Source: Streptosporangium carneum
GTDB taxonomy: Bacteria > Actinomycetota > Actinomycetes > Streptosporangiales > Streptosporangiaceae
Reading direction: 5' to 3'
Length of the DNA: 64,000 nucleotides
NCBI RefSeq assembly: GCF_027922005.1
Contig: NZ_BSEV01000002.1
Span: 434,001-498,000 of the forward strand
This document shows, one piece after another, positions 53,571-61,239 of this stretch. The position numbers and the translations under genes were made by a program. Positions within the stretch are counted from its first letter, which is position 1. Each line of letters starts with the position of its first letter. The notes under the pieces are model-generated. The model did no database searches. It was not told the DNA's origin and worked only from the letters and a program-made list of their open reading frames with translations.

Positions 53571-54680
53571 CTAGAAGTATGTGGTTATCAGGTCGACGAC
53601 CACGTAGTCGTCGTCGACCACCGGCATGACCCGCCACTTGTCGAAGGCGGTGCAGGGGTGGGAGATGCCGAAGGAGACCAGGTCTCCCGGCTTCACCGGC
53701 GAGCCCGGCGCGAGCCGCAGGACCGCGTGCTGGTCCTGGACCTTGAGCACCGTGGCGTCCGCGACGGCTCCGCGGGGGATCGGCAGCCCCTCGTCGAAGG
53801 GGGCGTCCCGCTTGCCGAAGCCGACCACGGCCATGCCCGGCTCCGGGACGCTCAGCACGTGCGCCCAGATCTCCAGCGCGGCGCGCAACTCCCCCTCGAT
53901 CCGGGTGTACGGCGTGCGCTCGCGGTAGTAGCCGTCGTCGTGGGAGACGTAGGCGCCGCTGCGGAGCATGATCCTGGCCTGGCAGGCGGCGAGCTCCCTG
54001 CCGATCACGTCGAACCACTGGCTTCCGCCGACGGACAGGATCGGGTCGCGCACCCGCAGGTGCTCCAGCGCCTCGACCATCCGGCGCAGATAGGCGCGCA
54101 CCTCGTCGGCCGTCCCCAGCGCCCCCTCGTAACCCGCGACGCCCGCGAGCTCGACTCCGGGGGCGGCCTGCGCGGCCGCCGCGACCTCCAGGAACTCCTC
54201 GAGCGTACGGCTGCCCGCCCGGCCGCCCTCGTGCCCCAGCTCGGCCAGCACCTGGAACGGCCTGGTCCCGGCGTGCCGGGACAGCGCCTCGACCCCGGCG
54301 ACGGAGTCGACGAAGCAGAGGAACTCGAAGGACGGGTCGTCGGCGAGCTGCCCGGCGACGGCGTCGAGCCCCGCCGGGTCGAAGACCTGGTTGGCGATCA
54401 TGACGCGCGGCACGCCGAACTCGCGCAGGGTGAGCGCCTGGCTGGGGGTCGCGGCCGTCAGCCCCCACGCGCCCGCCTCGAGCTGCGCCCTGACCAGCTC
54501 GGGCGACATGGTCGTCTTGGCGTGCGGGACGAGGAGCATCCCGTGCTCGGCGGCGAAGGCCGCGAGCGTCGCGATGTTGTGCTCGAGCGCGTCGCGGCGC
54601 GCCACCATCACGGGGAAGCTGAAGGCCCCTCCGAACAGTGAGGACCCCACGGCCCTGCCAGGATCGACGATCCCCTTCAC
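53571..54680 (-). CDS. DSD1-like PLP enzyme (D-serine dehydratase / D-threonine aldolase family), 369 aa
   Basis: The start GTG 54680 has GGGAG about 8 bases upstream; the open frame further back belongs to shadow. The N-terminal alanine-racemase-type barrel has the PLP Lys in VPHAKTTMSPEL (~res 53). A phosphate-site loop VGGSQWF and the metal-site motif GISHPCTAFDKW near residue 345 (H-x-C, zinc in DSD1-like enzymes) follow. It should act on a D-amino acid by dehydration or retro-aldol cleavage; which one cannot be told. The neighbours are D-aminoacylase upstream (71 bases) and RidA downstream. Confidence 0.85.
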   Translation of the reverse strand: MKGIVDPGRAVGSSLFGGAFSFPVMVARRDALEHNIATLAAFAAEHGMLLVPHAKTTMSPELVRAQLEAGAWGLTAATPSQALTLREFGVPRVMIANQVFDPAGLDAVAGQLADDPSFEFLCFVDSVAGVEALSRHAGTRPFQVLAELGHEGGRAGSRTLEEFLEVAAAAQAAPGVELAGVAGYEGALGTADEVRAYLRRMVEALEHLRVRDPILSVGGSQWFDVIGRELAACQARIMLRSGAYVSHDDGYYRERTPYTRIEGELRAALEIWAHVLSVPEPGMAVVGFGKRDAPFDEGLPIPRGAVADATVLKVQDQHAVLRLAPGSPVKPGDLVSFGISHPCTAFDKWRVMPVVDDDYVVVDLITTYF

Positions 54681-54713
54681 ATGACGCTCCCTTCGCTTCG
54701 CCCTGGCGACCCT

Positions 54714-54772
54714 ATCCTCAGGGCCGCAACGCCCTGCCTCTGACGGCATCCTCAGGGCCGCAACGCCCTGCC
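54714..54772. repeat. 25-bp direct duplication carrying the end of the D-aminoacylase gene
   Basis: An identical 25-bp segment occurs at 54714-54738 and 54748-54772. The second copy contains the last codons and stop of the D-aminoacylase gene (GRALRP-stop); the first is a downstream duplicate. Each copy holds the inverted repeat cagggc/gccctg, so two small hairpins follow the gene in tandem and may act as a terminator or processing site. Confidence 0.8.
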
Positions 54773-56275
54773 GCTCACGGCCCCGGTGAGCCGTCCCCCC
54801 GCGAGCACCGGGACACCGGAGACGAGGACGTCGTCGACGCCGGTCGCGGGGACGCGCGGGTCGGCGTAGGTGGCCTGGTCGGAGACCGTCGCGGCGTCGA
54901 AGACGACGACGTCGGCCGCCTGGCCCGTGCGGATCAGGCCCCTGCCAGGCAGGCCGAAGCGGCGGGCCGGGTGGGAGGCGAGGTGGACGACGGCCTGTTC
55001 CAGGGTCCAGTCGCCGGTCTCGCGGACGTGACGCCCGAGCATGCGGGCGAACGCCCCGTAGCCGCGGGGGTGCGGGTGCCCGCCGACGTAGATGCCGTCG
55101 GAGCCGCCGGTGTGGGCCGGATGGCGCAGGATCGCGCGGACCGACTCCTCGCCCTCGGGCCCCTCGTCGGGCCTGGCCATCACGCAGCCCGCCTCGAGGC
55201 GGGTGTCGATCAGGACCCTGCGGCAGAACTCGTCCGGCTCGGCCCCCGCCCTGGCCGCGGCCTCGGGGAGCGTCAGGCCCTCGGCCCACTCGTCCCCCGG
55301 CACGTGGGAGAAGGTGATCCTCGGCCAGAGCTCCGCGTCCCACTCGATCGGCTCGGACTCCAGCAGCTCCAGCGCCCTGTCGGTGTCGGCGGCGGGGACC
55401 CAGGACGGCAGCGCGACCATCGCCAGGATGGTGCTGCCCCGCAGATAGGGATAGGTGTCGAAGGTGACGTCGAGCCCGTCGCCGCGGGCCCGGTCGATCA
55501 GCGGCACCAGGGTCGAGGCCGGCCCGTGGTAGTGCGAGACGTGCACGGCGGCGCCGGAGCTCCTGGCGATGTCCGTCACCTCGGCCATGCCGGTCGCGGC
55601 CTTCGCGCCGTACCCGCGCATGTGCGTGACGTACGGCAGGCCGCCGAGAGGCGCGCAGAGGGCGGCCAGCTCCGCGGCGTCGGCGTAGCGCCCCGGGGCG
55701 TACTCCAGGCCCGTGGACAGCCCGACCGCCCCTTCCGACAGACCGCGCTCGACGCGGGCGAGCATGGCGGCCAGCTCGTCGGCGGAGGCGGCCCGCTCCG
55801 CGGCTCCCATCACGTCGTAGCGGATGGTGCCGTGCGGCAGCAGGTAGGCGGTGTTGAGCGCGGTCGCCCTGTCATATCCCGCCAGCAGCTCCCGCACGCC
55901 GAGCGGCCCGTCCGCCGAGGGATGGGTCCCGTTGACCGCGGCGAAGTAGCGGGTGGCGTAGGCGAAGGCCTCGGGAGTGGAGGTGGGGGCGTAGGAGAGC
56001 CCGTCCTGGCCGAGGACGAACGTGGTCACTCCCTGGCGCAACGCGGCGAGCTGCACCTCGGGGTCGAAGACGAGGGCGTCGCCGTGGGCGTGACAGTCGA
56101 TCAGTCCCGGCATGATGTGGCGACCGGAGGCGTCGATCACCGTCGCGGCCTCCGCGCCGGCCAGCCTGCCGACGGCGGTGATCTCGCTCCCGGTGACGCC
56201 GACGTCCGCCAGAAAGGCCGGAGCACCCGTGCCGTCCAGCACCTGGCCACCTCTGATCAGCACATCGAATGACAT
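54752..56275 (-). CDS. D-aminoacylase (N-acyl-D-amino-acid amidohydrolase), 507 aa
   Basis: I choose ATG 56275 (MSFDVLIRGGQVLDG); TTG 56287 also opens the frame. This amidohydrolase has the beta-sandwich start, then metal motif DCHAHGD (~res 63-69), GQDGLSYAP (~90), a Cys/His metal region THMRGYG and VHVSHYHG (~215-250), and GSDGIYVGG with the catalytic Asp (~365). It removes the acyl group from N-acyl-D-amino acids. It is the first gene of the minus-strand cluster, consistent with releasing the free D-amino acid used by the PLP enzyme next to it. Confidence 0.9.
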   Translation of the reverse strand: MSFDVLIRGGQVLDGTGAPAFLADVGVTGSEITAVGRLAGAEAATVIDASGRHIMPGLIDCHAHGDALVFDPEVQLAALRQGVTTFVLGQDGLSYAPTSTPEAFAYATRYFAAVNGTHPSADGPLGVRELLAGYDRATALNTAYLLPHGTIRYDVMGAAERAASADELAAMLARVERGLSEGAVGLSTGLEYAPGRYADAAELAALCAPLGGLPYVTHMRGYGAKAATGMAEVTDIARSSGAAVHVSHYHGPASTLVPLIDRARGDGLDVTFDTYPYLRGSTILAMVALPSWVPAADTDRALELLESEPIEWDAELWPRITFSHVPGDEWAEGLTLPEAAARAGAEPDEFCRRVLIDTRLEAGCVMARPDEGPEGEESVRAILRHPAHTGGSDGIYVGGHPHPRGYGAFARMLGRHVRETGDWTLEQAVVHLASHPARRFGLPGRGLIRTGQAADVVVFDAATVSDQATYADPRVPATGVDDVLVSGVPVLAGGRLTGAVSGRALRP

Positions 56276-56434
56276 GATCGGATTCAATCATCGAAGAGGG
56301 ATTTTTGGGCATGTTCGAGCGTTCCACCGGCTCCGCTGTCCCTCTGTCTCCCCCGTCCGGCCTGTTCGGCCTGTTCGGCCGCGGCTCCCGCCGGGAGGCG
56401 GAAGCCGCGCAACCGCGGCGACGGCCGTGACGCG

Positions 56435-58996
56435 TCAGTAGTCGTACTCGGCGGGGACGTCGCGCTGTGAGGCGGGAGTGACCGGGCATTCGGGGCCGGT
56501 GAGCACCGGGTGCCGCTCGAGCGCCTCTCTCGCCTGCTGTCTGGCGAGGTTCCAGCCGTTCCACGGGTCGGGAGCGTAGAGGCGGTTGACGGCGATCACG
56601 TCCCGCAGCACGCAGCTGCGCATCGGCTCGGGCAGCCGGTCGAGCGCGGGCACGGCCTCCGCCCCGAGGCCGCCCAGGTAGGCCCGGTCGAGCCGCTCCA
56701 CGCCCCGCACCGCGACCTGGGTCTCCGCGACCCGCAGATCCGGGTTCCACACGGCGAACGCCAGCAGCGCCGCCCCGGTCATCATGACGAGCGCCCTGGG
56801 CAGCCAGTTCGCGTGACCACGCCGGGTGAGCCGTGCCGCGCCCGCCGCCAGGACCAGCGCGAAGACCGCGCCCAGCCACCAGATCGCCGCTCCGACCGTG
56901 GCGCGCAGCCGGGAGAATCCGTACGCGTCGACGTAGAGGTCGAGGCGGTGCATCGCGGAGACCAGGACCACCATGGTCAGCGCGCAGAGCAGGCCGAGCA
57001 GCACGGCCATCAGCCACCGTTCCCGCTCCCCGAGCTCGAGCAGGACCGAGGCGGCCGCCACGATCGCCAGCACGAACACGCTGACGACGACGAGCTGGAA
57101 GAACCCGGAACGGGCGTACTCGGCGTAGGTCAGCCCCGCGGCGGAGACCACCCACCGGGTGCTGCCGAACAGCACCGTCAGCTGCATCCCCACGAACACG
57201 CAGAACAGCAGGTTGAGCGCGACCAGCGGGGTCACCCACAGACCCCGGCCGACCGTGAGCCGCAGGGGGGGCACCGTCGGCTCGGCCACGGGGCGCATGC
57301 CGACCAGCACGGCGGAGGCGACCACGATCCCGAAAGCCGCGAACAGCACGATCCGCAACGGCATCGACTCCGCCCAGTCCTGCGCGAGGAACACCCGCTC
57401 GACGGCCTTGGCGAAGACCGCGTCCGCCGAGACGAACAGCCCGCCGAACAGCACCACCAGCACCAGGGCGAGGCATGTGCCGATCAGCGCGGGCACCACC
57501 TTCCTGCGAAAGGCCATCCCCTTCACCGGCGCCGCCAGGAACCACGGCACCGGCAGCAGCCCGATCAGCACGGACGCGCCGCCCCTGGCGATCCCGAGCC
57601 AGCTCCGTCCCGCCCCCGACAGGGCCAGGGCCGCCAGCAGGAACCCCGCCAGCAGGAGCAGTGCGACGAGCCAGTCGGAGTCCCTGATCGTCGACACCCC
57701 GATCATCCCGTACGCGATCACCCCCAGCCCCGCCGACCAGGGCGTGATCCGCCGGCGCACGACCGGCAGCGCCGCCGCGCCCATGGCCACGGCGACGAGC
57801 GCGAACCCCAGCCCCGTTCCGCTGTACGGCAGCGCGACCGCCGCGAGGAACCCGACGGCGGCGCACACCGGCAGCACCCACCGGGGGGTCTCGGGCAGCT
57901 CAGGCCGGGGGAACACCGGTGGCGCCACGTAGTCCCCGGGGGGGGATCCCGGAGGTCCGCCCGTCTCCCCCCGCCCGGACTCCCCTTCTCCTCTCCGTTC
58001 ATCCCCGCCGTCGCCGGACGTATCCTGCGCCTCCTCGTCCGCTCCCGCCTGCCCCGGAACGGCGGGACGCGACGACTGCGCGGGACGCTCCGCCTCCGCC
58101 GTCGGGTGGGAGGGGGTGACGCCGAGCACCGTGCCGACGAAGCCCCCGACCATCACGGCCGTCAGACCGGCCAGCAGCGCCAGCAGGAGGCTCACGGACG
58201 CGATGGCCGCCACGACGGGCACAGCGCAGATCCCGCCGATGAACAGGCCCCCCACGAGCCCCACGAACGCTCCCAGCCAGTCGCGGGGCGGATGCGGCCG
58301 CCGAGGGGCCCTCAGCACGGGCTCGTGCACGAAGGGCGGGTACGGCGCGGGCCCGGCCGACGCGGAGGAGGGCGTGGGCACGGCGGGTCGCCCGCCCTCG
58401 CCGGTTCGCCCACCCTCGGCGGACGGAGAGGTCTCGGCGGAGGGGGAGGCCTGCGGGCGGACCCGCTCGTGAGGCGGGTGGGGCCGGAAACCGGCCGACT
58501 CCTTGTCGCCTTCGGGAGTTCCCGAGTCGTGCGGGGCGTCGGCGGGGACCCCGTCCGTCTCGGCCGTGGGAGAGAGCCCGGCGACCTCCGAGACGGCGGA
58601 AGAGGTCCCGACGGTGTCGGGAGTGGCGGGAAGGCGCGCGGAGGAGGGCACAGGGGTCCGCCCCCGCTCGGCCGCGGAGATCTTCGTGTCAGCGAGCGCG
58701 GAGGCTTCGGCGGGCACGGGAACCTCGGCGGGCTCGACCGTTTCAGCGGGCTCGAACGTCCCGGAGGCCCCGGAGCCGAGCGTCTTGGAAGATCCAGAGT
58801 CAAGCGTCCCGAAGGCCCCGGAGCCGAGCGTCCCGGAAGACCCGGAGTCAAGCGTCCCGGAGGCCCCTGAGCCGAGCGTCCCGGAAGGCCCGGGGCCGAG
58901 CGTCTTGGAAGACCCTGAGCCGAGCGTCCCGGAGGCGTCCGGGATCGCCGAGGCGGGGGACGCCTCCGCGAGGTCGGACGCGGACGGGATGTCCAT
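56435..58996 (-). CDS. possible separate DUF4173-type protein from an internal start, 853 aa
   Basis: Within the fusion frame, ATG 58996 is preceded by AGAAAGGA at a spacing of about 5 bases, an unusually good ribosome site for an internal codon. Translation from it would give the membrane protein alone, as found as a separate gene after kinase genes elsewhere. The same frame upstream carries the kinase. Both products may exist. Confidence 0.5.
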   Translation of the reverse strand: MDIPSASDLAEASPASAIPDASGTLGSGSSKTLGPGPSGTLGSGASGTLDSGSSGTLGSGAFGTLDSGSSKTLGSGASGTFEPAETVEPAEVPVPAEASALADTKISAAERGRTPVPSSARLPATPDTVGTSSAVSEVAGLSPTAETDGVPADAPHDSGTPEGDKESAGFRPHPPHERVRPQASPSAETSPSAEGGRTGEGGRPAVPTPSSASAGPAPYPPFVHEPVLRAPRRPHPPRDWLGAFVGLVGGLFIGGICAVPVVAAIASVSLLLALLAGLTAVMVGGFVGTVLGVTPSHPTAEAERPAQSSRPAVPGQAGADEEAQDTSGDGGDERRGEGESGRGETGGPPGSPPGDYVAPPVFPRPELPETPRWVLPVCAAVGFLAAVALPYSGTGLGFALVAVAMGAAALPVVRRRITPWSAGLGVIAYGMIGVSTIRDSDWLVALLLLAGFLLAALALSGAGRSWLGIARGGASVLIGLLPVPWFLAAPVKGMAFRRKVVPALIGTCLALVLVVLFGGLFVSADAVFAKAVERVFLAQDWAESMPLRIVLFAAFGIVVASAVLVGMRPVAEPTVPPLRLTVGRGLWVTPLVALNLLFCVFVGMQLTVLFGSTRWVVSAAGLTYAEYARSGFFQLVVVSVFVLAIVAAASVLLELGERERWLMAVLLGLLCALTMVVLVSAMHRLDLYVDAYGFSRLRATVGAAIWWLGAVFALVLAAGAARLTRRGHANWLPRALVMMTGAALLAFAVWNPDLRVAETQVAVRGVERLDRAYLGGLGAEAVPALDRLPEPMRSCVLRDVIAVNRLYAPDPWNGWNLARQQAREALERHPVLTGPECPVTPASQRDVPAEYDY

Positions 58997-59986
58997 CGTG
59001 ATCCTTTCTGGAAGGTCGACCGCGATCCGGCAGCCGACGCCGTCCTCCACCCGGATGGAACCGCCGTGCAACTCGACGATCTCCTTGACGATCGCCAGGC
59101 CGAGTCCGGCGCCGCCCTCGTCCGCGGCCCGTCCCGCGTCCAGGCGGGAGAAGCGCTCGAAGGCTCGCGCCCGGTCCTCGGCGGGGATTCCAGGGCCCTG
59201 GTCGGTCACGCGCAGCCGTACCCCGGCGCCCGCCGAGGCCGCCGCCAGCACCACGACCCCGCTCTCGGGGCTGTGCCGTACCGCGTTGTCCAGGAGGTTC
59301 GCCAGCACCTGCGCCAGCAGGTCCGGATCGGCGCGGACGCTCAGCCCCTCCGGCACCTCGCAGCGGGCGGTGACGCCGTCCCTGGCCAGTACGGCCTCAC
59401 GCAGCGCCTGGTCGCACAGCGGCCCGAGCTCGACCTCCTCCACCTCGATCGGCCGCGCCCCCGAGTCGAGGCGGGACAGGTCGAGGAGCTGGGCCACCAG
59501 CCTGCCGAGCCGCTCCGTCTGGGCCAGCGCCGTTCCCAGCGTGACGGGATCGGGCGTCGAGACGCCGTCGACCACGTTCTCCAGTACGGCCCTGAGCGCG
59601 GTGATCGGCGTGCGGAGCTCGTGACTGACATTGGCGACCAGCTCACGCCGCTGCCGGTCGACCTCTCCGAGGTCGGCCGCCATCGCGTTGAAGGCGCGGG
59701 CCAGCTCGCCGACCTCGTCACGCGAGGTGGCGGTGACGCGCAGGCCGTAGCGGCCCTTGGCGATGGTCTGCGCGGCGGCGGCCATCTCGCGCAGCGGCTT
59801 GGTCATCCCCCGCGCGAGCAGCTGCATCATGATCAGGGCGAACACCACGGCGACCGCGACGCGGACGTTGCGCGAGTAACCGGCGTTGATGCCGACCTCG
59901 TTGACGACGAACGCCGCCGCCACGGCCAACAGGATGACCATGCCCAGTTTGATCTTGATCCGGCCGAGGAAGTCGAGGGGTCTCAA
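56435..59986 (-). CDS. fusion: sensor histidine kinase (N-terminal) plus DUF4173-type membrane protein, 1183 aa
   Basis: TTG 59986 (MRPLDFLGRIKIKLG) follows a GGGACGAG. Residues 1-~325 are a complete histidine kinase: two TM helices (~13-57), HAMP, phospho-His in NVSHELRTPI (~122), N box LLDNAVRHSP, DQGPGIP and GAGLGLAIVKE. No stop follows PERIT: the frame runs into MDIPSASDL (res 331), a stretch of 8-residue GTLGSGSS-type repeats, an acidic/Pro linker, and a membrane protein with ~10-12 TM helices and a Cys-containing C-terminal domain, of DUF4173/DUF4153 type. In relatives these are normally two genes next to each other. An AGAAAGGA lies just ahead of the Met331 codon, so the second protein may also be made alone. 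It is partnered by the response regulator upstream. Confidence 0.8.
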   Translation of the reverse strand: MRPLDFLGRIKIKLGMVILLAVAAAFVVNEVGINAGYSRNVRVAVAVVFALIMMQLLARGMTKPLREMAAAAQTIAKGRYGLRVTATSRDEVGELARAFNAMAADLGEVDRQRRELVANVSHELRTPITALRAVLENVVDGVSTPDPVTLGTALAQTERLGRLVAQLLDLSRLDSGARPIEVEEVELGPLCDQALREAVLARDGVTARCEVPEGLSVRADPDLLAQVLANLLDNAVRHSPESGVVVLAAASAGAGVRLRVTDQGPGIPAEDRARAFERFSRLDAGRAADEGGAGLGLAIVKEIVELHGGSIRVEDGVGCRIAVDLPERITMDIPSASDLAEASPASAIPDASGTLGSGSSKTLGPGPSGTLGSGASGTLDSGSSGTLGSGAFGTLDSGSSKTLGSGASGTFEPAETVEPAEVPVPAEASALADTKISAAERGRTPVPSSARLPATPDTVGTSSAVSEVAGLSPTAETDGVPADAPHDSGTPEGDKESAGFRPHPPHERVRPQASPSAETSPSAEGGRTGEGGRPAVPTPSSASAGPAPYPPFVHEPVLRAPRRPHPPRDWLGAFVGLVGGLFIGGICAVPVVAAIASVSLLLALLAGLTAVMVGGFVGTVLGVTPSHPTAEAERPAQSSRPAVPGQAGADEEAQDTSGDGGDERRGEGESGRGETGGPPGSPPGDYVAPPVFPRPELPETPRWVLPVCAAVGFLAAVALPYSGTGLGFALVAVAMGAAALPVVRRRITPWSAGLGVIAYGMIGVSTIRDSDWLVALLLLAGFLLAALALSGAGRSWLGIARGGASVLIGLLPVPWFLAAPVKGMAFRRKVVPALIGTCLALVLVVLFGGLFVSADAVFAKAVERVFLAQDWAESMPLRIVLFAAFGIVVASAVLVGMRPVAEPTVPPLRLTVGRGLWVTPLVALNLLFCVFVGMQLTVLFGSTRWVVSAAGLTYAEYARSGFFQLVVVSVFVLAIVAAASVLLELGERERWLMAVLLGLLCALTMVVLVSAMHRLDLYVDAYGFSRLRATVGAAIWWLGAVFALVLAAGAARLTRRGHANWLPRALVMMTGAALLAFAVWNPDLRVAETQVAVRGVERLDRAYLGGLGAEAVPALDRLPEPMRSCVLRDVIAVNRLYAPDPWNGWNLARQQAREALERHPVLTGPECPVTPASQRDVPAEYDY
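58752..58938. repeat. 24-bp tandem repeat in the kinase-membrane protein linker
   Basis: About seven copies of a 24-base unit encode an 8-residue Gly/Ser/Thr/Leu unit (GTLGSGSS, GTLDSGSS, KTLGSGAS variants). It lies ~20 residues after the internal start. The unit is a multiple of three, so copy-number change alters linker length without breaking frame. Confidence 0.85.
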
Positions 59987-60044
59987 TGGTTGGCTCGTCC
60001 CGTTGTTCGTTGTCCGAGTGATGAGATGAGGGGAAGGGGCGGGG

Positions 60045-60734
60045 TCACTGCCGGACGAGGGCGTAACCGACCCCGTGAACGGTCCTGACGACGCCGGGAC
60101 CGAGCTTGCGTCGCAGCGCGCGCACGTGGCTGTCGACCGTGCGGGTGGCCGCCGCCTCGGAGAACCCCCAGATGTCGGCGAGCAGCCGCTCGCGCTCGAA
60201 CACCTGGCCGGGACGTTCGGCGAGGCGGCACAGCAGGTCGAACTCGGTCCTGGTGAGCTGCGCCTCCGCCCCCCGCACGTAGACCCTGCGCTCGGCGGTG
60301 TCGATCTCGATGTCGCCGACGCGGACGACCGTGTCGGCCCCGGCGAGCTGGGAGGCCCGCTCGACCCTCCGCAGCAGCGCGTGCACCCGCGCGACCAGCT
60401 CGCGCATGCTGAACGGCTTGGCCATGTAGTCGTCCGCCCCGACGCCGAGCCCGACGAGCAGGTCGGTCTCCTCACCCAGCGCGGTGAGCATGAGCACCGG
60501 CACCGGCCTGGCCGCCTGCATCCTCCGGCAGACCTCGAGCCCGTCAAGGCCGGGCAGCAGCCGGTCGAGCACCACCACGTCGGCTCCGGTCCTCGCGTAG
60601 GCCGCGAGCGCCCCCTCACCGTCCCCGACGACCTGGACGTCGAAGCCCTCGGCCGCGAGGCGGTGCCGTACGGCCCGCGCGATCGTCTCGTCGTCCTCCA
60701 CCACGAGGACACGTCGTTGCTGAGGGGATGTCAT
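60045..60734 (-). CDS. OmpR/PhoB-family response regulator, 229 aa
   Basis: ATG 60734 (MTSPQQRRVLVVEDDE) is chosen; the frame opens earlier, but the receiver begins here. Receiver: VEDDE, phospho-Asp in VLDRLLPGLDG (~54), MLTAL and the conserved Lys in MAKPFS (~104). The winged-helix output domain (~130-225) ends TRTVDSHVRALRRKLG and TVHGVGYALV. It is the cognate partner of the histidine kinase that starts 58 bases downstream. Targets are unknown. The region upstream holds a 38-bp tandem array. Confidence 0.92.
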   Translation of the reverse strand: MTSPQQRRVLVVEDDETIARAVRHRLAAEGFDVQVVGDGEGALAAYARTGADVVVLDRLLPGLDGLEVCRRMQAARPVPVLMLTALGEETDLLVGLGVGADDYMAKPFSMRELVARVHALLRRVERASQLAGADTVVRVGDIEIDTAERRVYVRGAEAQLTRTEFDLLCRLAERPGQVFERERLLADIWGFSEAAATRTVDSHVRALRRKLGPGVVRTVHGVGYALVRQ

Positions 60735-61009
60735 GTTCCGCAGCGTAGAGGGGGCATGTGCAGATGACCTGCGGTGAATTGTGAATATTTTGCGCACCCG
60801 TCCGCTACCCGCGCCGCTCCTCTCACCCGCGAGACCACATCCCCCGCCAGGACCGTCCAGACGCGGACGGATCGGCGTCGGTGCACGACCCGGGAAGCCT
60901 TCCCGGACACAGCGCCAATGCTGTGTCCGGGAAGGTTCACCGAGTTGCGCGCCGTTCGAAGGCGCCGATCACGTCCGTACCGACACTCGCCGTACCGGCG
61001 CCCGAAACA

Positions 61010-61239
61010 CCACGAACCTGGTGAAGACATGTGGCCACCACACCAGACCACGAACCCGGCGAAAACACGCGGCCACCACACCAGACCACGAACCCGGTGA
61101 AAACACGCGGCCACCACACCAGACCACGAACCCGGTGAAAACACGCGCTCACCACACGAGATCACGAACCCGGTGAAAACACGCGGCCACCACGCCAGAC
61201 CACGAACCCGGCGAAGGCACGCGGTCACCGCACTAGATG
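61010..61239. repeat. 38-bp minisatellite, six units
   Basis: Units start at 61014, 61052, 61090, 61128, 61166 and 61204, each opening gaacccggtgaaaacacgcg or a close variant and followed directly by the next, with no spacer. The sixth, degraded unit supplies the TAG stop of the GNAT gene (61233-61235). The array lies downstream of the GNAT gene and upstream of the response regulator (498-base intergenic region, 60735-61232). The rest of that region, 60735-61009, is presumably the regulator's promoter; no clear hexamers were identified. Confidence 0.9.

Noticed and set aside
54680..55343. N-terminal extension of the DSD1-like enzyme into the D-aminoacylase gene
   Set aside because: The extra 221 codons are the shadow of the D-aminoacylase coding sequence; a GTG with a good ribosome site lies at 54680.
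56872..57881. Long minus-strand ORF in a second frame over the membrane-protein region (part of a 669-codon frame)
   Set aside because: Its translation is Gly/Ala/Arg-rich without TM segments, while the overlapping frame gives regular TM helices; shadow.
60731..61228. 165-codon minus-strand ORF over the 38-bp repeats
   Set aside because: The open frame is produced by the repeat itself; its Trp/Cys-rich pattern changes frame with each unit and has no start signal.
61010..61239. CRISPR array
   Set aside because: The repeats are 38 bp but contiguous, with no spacers and no cas genes; it is a tandem minisatellite.
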